DNA from: JBHICC01 sp046759385
GTDB taxonomy: Bacteria; Pseudomonadota; Gammaproteobacteria; Acidiferrobacterales; SPGG2
Direction of reading: 5' to 3'
NCBI GenBank assembly: GCA_046759385.1
Contig: JBHICC010000021.1
Span: 1 to 45,602 of the forward strand
DNA: 45,602 bases
Positions 25,358 to 33,258 of the stretch are shown here, one piece after another; within the stretch, counting starts at the first letter, position 1, and every line of letters starts with the position of its first letter. The notes under the pieces were generated by a model. It worked only from the letters and a program-made list of their open reading frames with translations. It searched no databases and had not been told where the DNA came from. The translations under genes were made by a program, and so were the position numbers.

Positions 25358-26599
25358 ATGGGAAAAGCATTGGATGGCGTTCGCATCCTGGACATGACCC
25401 ATGTCCAGTCAGGCCCGACCTGCACACAGTTGCTCGCTTGGTTCGGTGCTGACGTAATCAAAGTGGAGCGTCCGGGCGTGGGCGATATCACCCGCACGCA
25501 ACTGCATGACCTGTCAAATGTCGACAGCCTCTACTTCACCATGCTTAATCACAACAAACGCAGCATCACGCTTAACACCAAGAGCGAGCGCGGCAAAAAG
25601 ATCTTTACTGAGCTTATTCGTAAGTGCGACGTCATGGTTGAGAATTTCGCGCCGGGTGTGCTCGATCGTATGGGATTCACCTGGGAGCGGATTCAGCAGA
25701 TCAACCCGCGCATGATCTACGCTTCGATCAAGGGCTTCGGGCCTGGACCCTACCAGGAGTGCAAGGTTTACGAAAACGTCGCTCAATGTGCGGGCGGATC
25801 GGCGAGCACCACCGGCTTTGACGATGGCCCACCGCTGGTGACGGGTGCACAGATCGGTGACTCGGGTACCGGTTTGCACCTCGCACTGGGAATCGTCACA
25901 GCGTTGTTTCATCGAGAAAAGAGTGGACGTGGGCAACGCGTGGTTTGCGCCATGCAAGACAGTGTGCTCAATCTGTGCCGTGTTAAGCTACGCGATCAGC
26001 AACGTCTGAAACACGGCCCACTCAAGGAATATCCCCAATACCCGAACGGCACGTTCAGCGAATCTGTGCCGCGCGCCGGCAACGCCTCGGGTGGCGGGCA
26101 GCCTGGTTGGGCGCTGCGATGCGCGCCCGGCGGTCCTGACGATTACATCTATGTGATTATTCAACCTCAGGGCTGGGTGTCGCTGATGAAGGCGATCGGC
26201 CGGGAAGACCTGATCGACGACCCTGACTGGGCAACACCCGCGGCGCGGCTGCCGAAGCTCGATCAGTGTTTCGCGATGATCGAGGCATGGACCAAGACCA
26301 AGAACAAGTTCGAGGTAATGAATATACTCAACGAGGTGGACGTCCCGTGTGGACCCATCCTCTCGATGCAGGAGTTAGCCGAGGAGCCATCCTTGCGAGA
26401 GACGGGTACTGTAGTCGAAGTGGACCATCCGCATCGGGATCCGTATCTTACCATCGGCAATCCCATCAAGCTGTCCGATTCGCCGTCGGAAATCACACGT
26501 TCACCACTGCTAGGGGAGCATACTGAGGAGATCTTAAGGGAGGTTGTCGGTTACAGCGACGCGGAAATCGAGCACGCACACCACGACGGCGCAATCTGA
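25358..26599 (+). CDS. frc: formyl-CoA:oxalate CoA-transferase
   Basis: 413 residues, class III CoA-transferase, aligning with remembered Oxalobacter Frc almost without gaps over the first 60 residues. Matching active-site features are THVQSGP (Gln17), SLYFTM (Tyr59), catalytic Asp168 in GDSGTG, and the glycine loop GGGQPG (245-250). It swaps CoA from formyl-CoA to oxalate, giving formate and oxalyl-CoA, in the cytoplasm. Position 48, Trp in Oxalobacter and E. coli enzymes as I recall, is Gln here. The start follows GAGGAAAG. Its upstream partner is a TPP lyase, and formate produced would feed the formate dehydrogenase at 12646-17126. Confidence 0.92.
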   Translation: MGKALDGVRILDMTHVQSGPTCTQLLAWFGADVIKVERPGVGDITRTQLHDLSNVDSLYFTMLNHNKRSITLNTKSERGKKIFTELIRKCDVMVENFAPGVLDRMGFTWERIQQINPRMIYASIKGFGPGPYQECKVYENVAQCAGGSASTTGFDDGPPLVTGAQIGDSGTGLHLALGIVTALFHREKSGRGQRVVCAMQDSVLNLCRVKLRDQQRLKHGPLKEYPQYPNGTFSESVPRAGNASGGGQPGWALRCAPGGPDDYIYVIIQPQGWVSLMKAIGREDLIDDPDWATPAARLPKLDQCFAMIEAWTKTKNKFEVMNILNEVDVPCGPILSMQELAEEPSLRETGTVVEVDHPHRDPYLTIGNPIKLSDSPSEITRSPLLGEHTEEILREVVGYSDAEIEHAHHDGAI

Positions 26600-26656
26600 T
26601 TGTTCGCTTTTGCATCGCGTTAGCAGTAGCCTTTTGGATGATTGTGTGCGTAGCGT

Positions 26657-26670
26657 TTGACCGAGATCAA
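26657..26670 (+). promoter_or_regulatory. FNR/Anr-type box upstream of the universal stress protein gene
   Basis: TTGAC, four bases, ATCAA matches the FNR/Anr/Dnr consensus TTGAT-N4-ATCAA in nine of ten fixed bases. Its centre is 26663.5. A -10-like CATTAT lies at 26693-26698, the distance expected for a class II promoter with the activator at -41.5. The predicted start (about 26705) would leave only a very short leader before the ATG at 26711. Genes for universal stress proteins are common Anr targets in Pseudomonas. Confidence 0.6.
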
Positions 26671-26710
26671 TGCAAGCCGCCATGCGGCGAACCATTATGA
26701 GCTCGCGGCG

Positions 26711-27562
26711 ATGACAATCAAGAAAATCCTCGTTCCACTCGATGGCGGCCAACGTTTCCAATCACTCCTGGAGACGAGCCTGGCCGCCGCGCGGCGTTTC
26801 AGTGCGCATATCGAAGTTCTCTACGTGCGCCCGAATCCGCGGCATGCGGTTCCGTACGCCACCTTAGGTATGTCCGGGCGTATGAAGAAATCTGTTGTCG
26901 AAGCGGCGCGACAGCAGGCGGCCGATCAATCTGCCAAGGCGCGAGCACGATTCGAAAGATTCTTCGCCAAGCACAGCGTCCCGATTGCAAAGCGACCGTC
27001 TAGAGGTGCAATCGTTTCTGCGTCCTGGTGTGAAGAGACAGGAAGCATAGCCGAAGCTCTCGCTGGTCGGGCGCTGTATTGCGACGCCATCGCTTTGACG
27101 CGCCCCGGTACCGGATCAACGTCTGCCGAAATCTTGGAGACTGCATTGTTAGAAACCGCGTCACCTGTGCTGATGTTTCCACCGACGTTGCAACAGTGGG
27201 GCGCGACCAATGTCGCGATCGCATGGAATGCAAAACCGGAAGCCGCGCGCGCAGTAGCGGCGGCCATGCCCTGCCTCGCTGCCGCAAGAACGGTAACAGT
27301 ATTGGTATCGTCGAAACGATTGGCCAGCGGCAAGGAATTGGTCGAGCATCTAGCATGGCACAATATCAAGACGGTGTTGCGGCAGTTTGACGTGCGTTCG
27401 CGTTCGGTGGGCGAGACTCTGCTCGCAGAGTCGCGTCGGCTTAAGTGCGACCTGCTAGTGATGGGTGGGTATAGCCATACACGTGCGCGTCAGCTGCTGT
27501 TTGGTGGCGTTACTCGCCATATCATGGCAAGCGCCGAGATTCCGGTACTGATGGCGCATTGA
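26711..27562 (+). CDS. universal stress protein with two tandem Usp domains
   Basis: 283 residues from ATG at 26711, where the family start MTIKKILVPLDGG begins. The open frame could start at TTG 26657, but that falls on the FNR-like box. Domain 1 covers about 1-155. Domain 2 (about 160-283) ends with GGYSHTRARQLLFGGVTRHIM, a recognisable form of the nucleotide-binding G-x2-G-x9-G motif. Domain 1 lacks a clear copy. Such proteins help survival under energy or oxygen limitation, and no specific biochemical role can be read. It is the last rightward gene before the minus-strand block. Confidence 0.85.
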   Translation: MTIKKILVPLDGGQRFQSLLETSLAAARRFSAHIEVLYVRPNPRHAVPYATLGMSGRMKKSVVEAARQQAADQSAKARARFERFFAKHSVPIAKRPSRGAIVSASWCEETGSIAEALAGRALYCDAIALTRPGTGSTSAEILETALLETASPVLMFPPTLQQWGATNVAIAWNAKPEAARAVAAAMPCLAAARTVTVLVSSKRLASGKELVEHLAWHNIKTVLRQFDVRSRSVGETLLAESRRLKCDLLVMGGYSHTRARQLLFGGVTRHIMASAEIPVLMAH

Positions 27563-27600
27563 AGCAGTAGCAAGTGGCGGTTACGAGTAGCGAGAATTAC

Positions 27601-27744
27601 TCAACGCAAAGGCACAAAGGACGCAAAGTTCTTGTCCTGATCTTGGATTTAGGAGCGGTTGTCGGGACGCACAGGAGCGGGCGATGTGCAGGGATGCACA
27701 AGTGCCGCGAGTGCAGGGACGCAGAGGAGCGGCCTTTGCGTTGA
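27601..27744. repeat. inverted-repeat element with internal GC-rich repeats (copy 1)
   Basis: TCAACGCAAAGG at 27601 and its complement CCTTTGCGTTGA ending at 27744 bound about 144 bases. The left part continues as CACAAAGGACGCAAAG. The middle holds three degenerate copies of GGGACGCA and of AGGAGCGG (the latter at 27651, 27673 and 27725). It lies in the gap between the convergent universal stress protein and quinone oxidoreductase genes. The same CAACGCAAAG family occurs at 30574-30660. It resembles small non-autonomous repeats spread in many proteobacterial genomes. Confidence 0.65.
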
Positions 27745-27761
27745 GTTTTGGTTCTCATAAG

Positions 27762-28754
27762 CTAGTCGCTACTGGCGACCCTTAGAACAATCTTTCCGAA
27801 GTGTTGGCTCTGCTCCATCATGTGGTGCGCTTGTGCGACTTCATCGAGCAGAAACGTGGCCGAGATCAAAGGCACGATGGTTCTGTCGGCGAGCTTTGGC
27901 ACAACGGTCTCGGCGAATTCGGCTGTAATCTCGCCTTTTTGCATTACTGGCCGTGAGCGCAAAACTGAGCCGATGATACGCTGGCGCTTCACCATCATTA
28001 GCGCAATATTGAGCTCAGCCTTCATCCCGCCCATCACGCCGATGATCACCAGCCTTCCTTCGACCGCGAGTGTCTTCATATTCGATGAAAGATACTTGGC
28101 GCCGATGTGATCCAGGATCACATCGGCGCCGCGGTTATTGGTAAACGCTCGTGCTTCCTCTGCAAAATCTTGTGTCTGATAATTAATTACGAAGTCAGCA
28201 CCTAATTCACTGACGCGATCAATTTTCTGCGGCGAAGTGGTGACAATTATCTTTGATTCCGGGGTGAGCGCCTTGCACAGTTGAATCGCTGCTGTGTTGA
28301 CACCACCTCCGCCGCCGTGAAGCAAGATCGTTTCGCCATCCTTGAAGTTGCCGAGCATGAATATGTTCGAGTACGCAGTGATATAGGTTTCGCAGATGCA
28401 GGCGGCCTCCTGAAAGCTCATGGAATCTGGGATTCGCATAAGGTGGTTGGCGTACGCGACCGCGTACTCGGCATAGCCCCCGCCTGCTACAAGTGACATC
28501 ACTCGATCGCCGACATTCCATCCGCTCACGTCGGACCCGATCTCTTCAATGGTGCCGGCGACCTCGAGCCCGAGAATCTCCGACTCGCCTTTAGGCGGTG
28601 GGTAATTGCCCTGGCGCTGGATAATGTCCGGACGGTTGACCGAGGTGGCCAAAACCTTGACCAACACTTGTCCTTGCGCGATTGATGGTCTTTCGGCCTC
28701 GCCGACCCTAAGCACATCGACACCGCCAAAGCCATCGAGTAGCACCGCCTTCAT
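27762..28754 (-). CDS. NAD(P)H:quinone oxidoreductase, zinc-free MDR family (PIG3-like)
   Basis: 330 residues of the medium-chain dehydrogenase/reductase superfamily. Typical stretches are VLVKVLATSVNRPDIIQRQGNYPPP (around 28-52), GLEVAGTIEEIGSDV, GGGYAEYAVA, and the NADPH-binding LLHGGGGGVNTAAIQLCKA (around 143-161), where relatives usually have GGSSGIG or similar. The zinc ligands of alcohol dehydrogenases are absent. Members reduce quinones or enones with NADPH. It lies 43 bases downstream of the second tctA, so it may be co-transcribed with that transporter. Confidence 0.85.
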   Translation of the reverse strand: MKAVLLDGFGGVDVLRVGEAERPSIAQGQVLVKVLATSVNRPDIIQRQGNYPPPKGESEILGLEVAGTIEEIGSDVSGWNVGDRVMSLVAGGGYAEYAVAYANHLMRIPDSMSFQEAACICETYITAYSNIFMLGNFKDGETILLHGGGGGVNTAAIQLCKALTPESKIIVTTSPQKIDRVSELGADFVINYQTQDFAEEARAFTNNRGADVILDHIGAKYLSSNMKTLAVEGRLVIIGVMGGMKAELNIALMMVKRQRIIGSVLRSRPVMQKGEITAEFAETVVPKLADRTIVPLISATFLLDEVAQAHHMMEQSQHFGKIVLRVASSD

Positions 28755-28797
28755 CCTAACTTAGCTCCGTTCTTGCTCGTGGATCGGGTTTTTGGCT

Positions 28798-30498
28798 TCA
28801 CTCGAAAGTTTCTTCTAATCGAGTTTCAGGCCCTGTGCGCGGCTCGGGCGCTACGACGCGCCAGCCGGACTTACGTTGGCGCCACAGTAACCAGGCACCC
28901 AGTAGAAACAGAAAGGTGGCAATCACCGGCCGTGCTGTGCCGCCCATCGCAAAAAGCGGCACGGCGACGGACATTGCGAACGCTCCCGGGTAAGCGAGAG
29001 TCCATTTTCTGCGGCCGCGGTCCCGCTGGTACCACGGAAACACCGTCGAGAACGCGGCCATTATCAGGAAAAAGGCCGACCAGGGCCGGGTAAAGAAAAG
29101 TGTCACATCGTCGCTCATCGACCAGGCACGGTTCAGATTAAGCTCTGCGATATCGCCTAGCACCACACCTAAGATCATGGGTGCCAGCGGAAAGCCAAAG
29201 CGACGCATCGTATAACCGATCACGCCAAACAGAAAAAGCACCCACAAATCGAACTCGATGTTATGCAGGGCGAACACACCGATTGCACAATAGATCAGTA
29301 TCACTGAGGCGAGTACGTACATAGGGACACGCGTGACCCTGACAAACACGCGTAGACAAAGCGCCTGCAGGGTGATCATGATGAAGTGCGCAAAGAAGAA
29401 AGCGATGAAGATCGAGTAAGCGAGAACGGGCTCATCACCGATGAACGAAGGGCTCGGCACGATGTCGTGGATCAGCAACGCCCCCAGCATCACCGCTGCC
29501 GTTACGTCCCCAGGTATCCCCAGTGCCATCAACGTACACAACGCGCCACCCTCAACCGCGTTGTTGGATGACTCCGGCGCGATGATACCCTCGGGTGTCC
29601 CGCTGCCGAACGTCTCGGGTTGTTTAGAAAACTTCTTCGCCTGGTCATACGCAAGGATGTTGGCCACCGAACCGCCCGCCCCCGGCAGGATGCCGGTAAA
29701 GACGCCGATGAACGCCGAGCGTACGAGCACGGTCCAGCGCCGCAAGACCTCGCCAATGGCGCGGCGGTGCTCAATGCTCACCGCCTTAGCACCCTTTGGC
29801 ATCAAGGGCTTACGCGCCTTTTCCGGATCCTGCACATCGCTCAAGAGCTGGCTAAAAGCGAACAGGCCGACCAAGACAGGGAGAAAGTCAAAGCCTTGCT
29901 CGAGTTCGTCGCTGCCAAAGGTAAAACGAGCAACTCCGTTGACCTCATCCTCGCCGATGGTTGAGGCGAGTAGGCCCAAGGCGCCGGCGATCACTCCTTT
30001 GAGAAGCGCCTTTCCGGACAGACTAGCGGTGATGGTGAGGGCAAACATCACCAGCATGAAATAATCCCAAGGCGCAAACTCGAGACCGATTCGGGCGAGC
30101 TGCGGTGCAAGCGTAACCAGCACGCAGCCGCTGATAAGCCCACCGAAGAACGACGACCATACGCCGATCCCCAGTGCGAACCCGGGCTGCCCCTTGCGGG
30201 ACATGGGAAAACCATCGAAGGTGGTCGCTACAGACGAGGGCGTACCCGGAATACCGGTGAGCATGCCAGCCATAAGACCGCCGGAAAGCCCCCCTACCAG
30301 TACGCCGATCATGGTCGCCAACCCCTGCGTGGCAGTCATGCCGAAGGTAAACGGCAAGGTGAGCACCACCGCCATGGTGATGGTGAAACCGGGGATCGCG
30401 CCGGTGATCAGGCCGGCAGCCACCCCGATCATGATCAGCCCGATCGTTTGTAGCTCGAAGACGGTACCGGCAGCGGCGATGAGGTTTTCGAAAATCAC
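28798..30498 (-). CDS. tctA: tripartite tricarboxylate transporter large membrane subunit TctA, copy 2
   Basis: 566 residues. The TctA core is clear: GAIPGFTITMAVVLTLPFTFG (around 33-53), VGGLSGGLMAGMLTGIPGTPSSVATTFDG, GILPGAGGSVANILAYDQAK, and GTPEGIIAPESSNNAVEGGALCTLMALGIPGD. It is about 50-60 residues longer than copy 1, because the C-terminus adds a hydrophobic pair (around 500-540) and a charged tail. It completes a tctC-tctB-tctA operon on the minus strand. The 170 bases between it and tctB contain a repeat element. The substrate is unknown. Divergence from copy 1 suggests a different ligand. Confidence 0.92.
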   Translation of the reverse strand: MIFENLIAAAGTVFELQTIGLIMIGVAAGLITGAIPGFTITMAVVLTLPFTFGMTATQGLATMIGVLVGGLSGGLMAGMLTGIPGTPSSVATTFDGFPMSRKGQPGFALGIGVWSSFFGGLISGCVLVTLAPQLARIGLEFAPWDYFMLVMFALTITASLSGKALLKGVIAGALGLLASTIGEDEVNGVARFTFGSDELEQGFDFLPVLVGLFAFSQLLSDVQDPEKARKPLMPKGAKAVSIEHRRAIGEVLRRWTVLVRSAFIGVFTGILPGAGGSVANILAYDQAKKFSKQPETFGSGTPEGIIAPESSNNAVEGGALCTLMALGIPGDVTAAVMLGALLIHDIVPSPSFIGDEPVLAYSIFIAFFFAHFIMITLQALCLRVFVRVTRVPMYVLASVILIYCAIGVFALHNIEFDLWVLFLFGVIGYTMRRFGFPLAPMILGVVLGDIAELNLNRAWSMSDDVTLFFTRPWSAFFLIMAAFSTVFPWYQRDRGRRKWTLAYPGAFAMSVAVPLFAMGGTARPVIATFLFLLGAWLLWRQRKSGWRVVAPEPRTGPETRLEETFE

Positions 30499-30573
30499 TG
30501 CTGAACTCTTGTGACAAGCTCTCTGTTTCTATCGAATACGATAATTACGACTGTAGCCGACCACCAGAAAACC

Positions 30574-30660
30574 CAACGCGAAGACGCAAAGACGCAAAGG
30601 GTCGCAAAGTCGTTCAAGCAAGATTCTAAACTTCTCCGCGTCTTTGCGCCTTTGCGTTGA
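30574..30660. repeat. inverted-repeat element (copy 2) between tctB and tctA
   Basis: Left arm CAACGCGAAGACGCAAAGAC from 30574 and right arm, complementary to TCAACGCAAAGGCGCAAAGAC, ending at 30660. These form a long imperfect hairpin of about 87 bases with a short AT-rich centre. The arm sequence is the same family as the element at 27601-27744. Sitting inside an operon, it would fold in the transcript between tctB and tctA. Confidence 0.65.
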
Positions 30661-30667
30661 ATAGTAA

Positions 30668-31156
30668 TTAATGTATGCGCAGCAGCTCGCCTTCCGGGAG
30701 GAACACATTGAGTGCATAAGTGAAGATTGCCCACATCACACCCACAGCCGCGACTGCTACAACAAGGTGTAAAGCCTGTGCGCGTAGTGTCCGCTCGCCA
30801 AGTGTGGCGAGCGTCGCAAAGACAAACAACGTGCCACCAATGAGCATGCCTAGATAGGGCAGGGTTAGCAGAAACACTGCAAACCAGAAGAAGCACCAGA
30901 GCGGATTACGATAGCTCGCCAACCACGCCCTCAGCCCGATCGGATGCCTTTCGGTCTCTTGCTTTCCCCGGCGCAGCGACTGAACGAGGTATCCGAAGCT
31001 CAGGACAGAGAGGAATATAAGGATAACGCGTGGCCACACCTCGGACCCGAGCGTCCCGTATGTGGTCTCGCGGATACTGAAGGTGGTCGTGAAGAAAACG
31101 CCGCAGAACAGCAGAAGAAAGATAGCGACCAATGTGTCTCTGCTGAATCGGCTCAC
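30668..31156 (-). CDS. tctB: tripartite tricarboxylate transporter small membrane subunit TctB, copy 2
   Basis: 162 residues with four membrane segments at roughly 9-28, 40-60, 84-115 and 130-152. FSIRETTYGTLGSEVWPRVILIF near the N-terminus is the expected family stretch. It lies 88 bases after tctC copy 2, with a perfect hairpin between, and before tctA copy 2, with a repeat element between. It forms the membrane part with TctA. Confidence 0.82.
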   Translation of the reverse strand: MSRFSRDTLVAIFLLLFCGVFFTTTFSIRETTYGTLGSEVWPRVILIFLSVLSFGYLVQSLRRGKQETERHPIGLRAWLASYRNPLWCFFWFAVFLLTLPYLGMLIGGTLFVFATLATLGERTLRAQALHLVVAVAAVGVMWAIFTYALNVFLPEGELLRIH

Positions 31157-31189
31157 GCTTTCTCCACTAAGAGCGCGGCAACGAATAAT

Positions 31190-31217
31190 CCGCGGCCCAC
31201 TCAGAGGTGGGCCGCGG
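31190..31217 (-). other. perfect GC-rich stem-loop after tctC copy 2
   Basis: Arms CCGCGGCCCAC (31190-31200) and GTGGGCCGCGG (31207-31217) are perfect complements around a six-base loop. It begins about 28 bases after the tctC stop on the minus strand and is followed by ATTATTCG, not a T-run. Like the hairpin after dctP, it likely sets a high binding-protein to permease ratio. Confidence 0.65.
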
Positions 31218-31244
31218 TCACTAACTTACGTATAACCCCGAGCA

Positions 31245-32210
31245 CTACGGCTTGTAGAGGCCTATTTTGATGGCCGTTGTCTTCAGGGTGTTGAAGGTGC
31301 CAGCAAGATGCTTGCCGTAGTTTTTCCGGCTCATGTACTTGACCGAGCTGCCCTTGGCCTCGAGCTGGCGTATGACGTCAGGATCCTTCATAGCTTTGGC
31401 AATCACTTTTTCATAGTGCTTGACTACATCCTTGGATGTCCCCTTCGGCAGCACAACGCCGCGGTCCACACCGAACAGGAGATCGATACCCTGTTCCTTT
31501 AACGTCTTGACATCAGGAATGCGCGGATCCCGCTTCGGGGTGGCGATTCCCAGGGCTTTGAGCTCACCACTCTGGATGTATTTCTTTGCTGCAGTGACAT
31601 TGATTTCCCCGATTTGGATGTTATTGGCGAGCAGCGCCGTCATGCGTTCGCGAGTGCCGTCGTACGACACATGCTTGAACTTGATGCCAGCGGCCTCCTC
31701 CAAAAGTAGCATTGTAAAATGGCTTGTCGAACCGAGTGTACCGCCAGCCAGGATCTGACTCGGCTTTTTTTTGGCCGTCGCAATCAGCCCTGTAACGTCG
31801 TTATAGGGTACGTTCTTGGCGGCGCCAACGATTGCTGGCGTGTGAGTTACCAGGGCAACGGGCTCGAACGCATCCCAGGTAAAGTCGACGCGACCGTTGA
31901 GGTAGCTGGTCATCGCGCTCTGGTGGATGGCGAAGAGCGTGCAGCCGTCGGTTTTGGCCTTGCGCGCTTCTTTTGCACCCTTGTTTCCACCCTGACCAGG
32001 AATGTTGACGACTTGAACCTGAGGCTTGGTGCCGCTCTTATTAATAGACTCTGTAATGATTCGGAAAATGATGTCGGTTCCGCCGCCTGCCTTCCACGGG
32101 ACAATGAGCTTGGCGGTGCCGCAGGGGATATCCGCGGCCGCAAATGCCATCGGCGAGACCGCGATGGCGGCGGACACAAACAGCGCCTTAATAAACGTAC
32201 GATATTTCAT
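31245..32210 (-). CDS. tctC: tripartite tricarboxylate transporter substrate-binding protein TctC (Bug family), copy 2
   Basis: 321 residues with an N-terminal signal peptide (hydrophobic core 8-22, cleavage near AFAAA). Mature features are CGTAKLIVPWKAGGGTDIIFRI (around 30-51), the usual Bug ligand-loop region, VVNIPGQGGNKGAKEARKAKTDG, and the later LAGGTLGSTSHF. It binds a carboxylate in the periplasm for TctBA copy 2. The start has an excellent AGGAGGT site. The gene has its own promoter candidate (32321-32349) and a hairpin-rich leader, so it is probably the first gene of a tctCBA-quinone oxidoreductase transcript. Confidence 0.9.
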   Translation of the reverse strand: MKYRTFIKALFVSAAIAVSPMAFAAADIPCGTAKLIVPWKAGGGTDIIFRIITESINKSGTKPQVQVVNIPGQGGNKGAKEARKAKTDGCTLFAIHQSAMTSYLNGRVDFTWDAFEPVALVTHTPAIVGAAKNVPYNDVTGLIATAKKKPSQILAGGTLGSTSHFTMLLLEEAAGIKFKHVSYDGTRERMTALLANNIQIGEINVTAAKKYIQSGELKALGIATPKRDPRIPDVKTLKEQGIDLLFGVDRGVVLPKGTSKDVVKHYEKVIAKAMKDPDVIRQLEAKGSSVKYMSRKNYGKHLAGTFNTLKTTAIKIGLYKP

Positions 32211-32280
32211 TTCAACCTCCTGCTCATAGTGTTGTTACCCCATGCTGATACGCTCTGGGATTGACGGTGTTACCGTCTTT

Positions 32281-32307
32281 GGCAACGAAACGCCTTGGCG
32301 CGTTGCC
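32281..32307 (-). other. hairpin in the leader of tctC copy 2
   Basis: GGCAAC (32281-32286) pairs with GTTGCC (32302-32307), with a further GCC/GGC pairing inside. It would lie in the transcript leader, 71 to 97 bases before the ATG at 32210, if transcription starts at the promoter candidate just upstream. Its role is unknown. Confidence 0.35.
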
Positions 32308-32320
32308 CTCCCTTATTTTT

Positions 32321-32349
32321 GGTATATGGGATTTAGTATCCTAGACCAA
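32321..32349 (-). promoter_or_regulatory. promoter candidate for tctC copy 2
   Basis: On the minus strand TTGGTC (32349-32344), 17 bases, TATACC (32326-32321) reads as a sigma-70 promoter. On the plus strand the same place reads TTGGTATATGGG, close to the TGGTATAC sites elsewhere, so the putative GntR operator may extend here with a weaker match. Confidence 0.4.
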
Positions 32350-32365
32350 CTCCTGCCCGTTTGAC

Positions 32366-32385
32366 CAGCCCGCGGGGACGGGCTG
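32366..32385 (-). other. stem-loop after the aspartate dehydrogenase gene
   Basis: CAGCCCG (32366-32372) and CGGGCTG (32379-32385) pair around a six-base loop, ten bases past the aspartate dehydrogenase stop. No T-run follows on either strand. It may mark the 3' end of the HAD-to-aspartate-dehydrogenase transcript. Confidence 0.4.
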
Positions 32386-32394
32386 ACCTTGTCA

Positions 32395-33228
32395 TCACGT
32401 TCCGACAGTGAGGGGGGTGACCAGGCGTTTGAGTGTCGCTATAACGCTGAGCGCAACAATGCGTCCGGTGCGAGGATTCTGCTCAGATGGCACATTCTCG
32501 ATACTCAGCTCGAACCGCGCGCTGTCGGCGTCAACGACGATGCGGTGCGTGTTGCGGCTGACAGTAGGATCGGCCCAGATCTCGAGTCGGGTCTGATCCA
32601 CGCCTACGCCGGCGAGGCCGAGCGCGGCCGCGACGTTGACGTTTGCCGGAAAGCCCTTAGCGCCCTCACGCGCCGAGCCTTCAAACAGCTTGAGGGGCGC
32701 GTCGAGGTTTCGCAGATCGATGTTGTGCTCGTCAACGTAAGGGGAGCCGACGAGCGCCGCGGGTGGCTTGCGGGTGACCATTGTGACCGTGTTGATGTCA
32801 CCCTCCGCCGCAGCGCGAACGGCGTCCAGGCCCAACAACGCGCCGGTGGGCACAATGATACGCGCCCGATGCGTTTTAGCCAGATCCACCACATGCCAGT
32901 TTGAAAGCAACGCCCCTACGCTGATCGGCATAAAGATGCGACCGGCGCGAACGGCGGGCTCCGCCACGTCGGAGAACACGGCCGCCGGCGCGGACTCGAT
33001 TACGACGTCGGCGTTTCCAGCAAGCTCGACCAGCGGTAAAACGGAGGCTGGATGACGGTAGTCAGCCATGCGCTGTGACGCGCGCGCAGCGTCTCGGGCC
33101 GAGACAGCCACTAATCTCAGTCCGTCAATGCCCTCATCCAGGCGCTGACCAACGACTTGGCCAATTGCCCCGAAACCGCCAATTGCAACACGCAGCGGTT
33201 CTGCAGGTAACAGCGAGTTCGTATTCAC
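32395..33228 (-). CDS. L-aspartate dehydrogenase family protein
   Basis: 277 residues. The N-terminal Rossmann motif is VAIGGFGAIGQVVGQRL (14-30), and the family-typical core is VGALLSNWHVVDLA, VPTGALLGLDAVRAA (around 126-140) and GFPANVNVAAALGLAGVG (around 192-209). Archaeal and Pseudomonas relatives convert aspartate to oxaloacetate or iminoaspartate with NAD(P). The latter can feed NAD synthesis. Here it follows a gamma-glutamyltransferase by 30 bases, so amino-acid breakdown is more likely. The ribosome binding site is weak. It ends the leftward operon before the second tctC. Confidence 0.82.
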   Translation of the reverse strand: MNTNSLLPAEPLRVAIGGFGAIGQVVGQRLDEGIDGLRLVAVSARDAARASQRMADYRHPASVLPLVELAGNADVVIESAPAAVFSDVAEPAVRAGRIFMPISVGALLSNWHVVDLAKTHRARIIVPTGALLGLDAVRAAAEGDINTVTMVTRKPPAALVGSPYVDEHNIDLRNLDAPLKLFEGSAREGAKGFPANVNVAAALGLAGVGVDQTRLEIWADPTVSRNTHRIVVDADSARFELSIENVPSEQNPRTGRIVALSVIATLKRLVTPLTVGT

Positions 33229-33258
33229 GATTTTGGGGCGGGCTCTACCCGAACGCGC

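Noticed and set aside
27651..27735. Short CRISPR-like or tandem array
   Set aside because: The GGGACGCA/AGGAGCGG units are degenerate, unevenly spaced and lie inside an inverted-repeat element; there are no cas genes.
32281..32307. Intrinsic terminator before tctC copy 2
   Set aside because: No T-run follows on either strand and it lies downstream of a promoter candidate for tctC.
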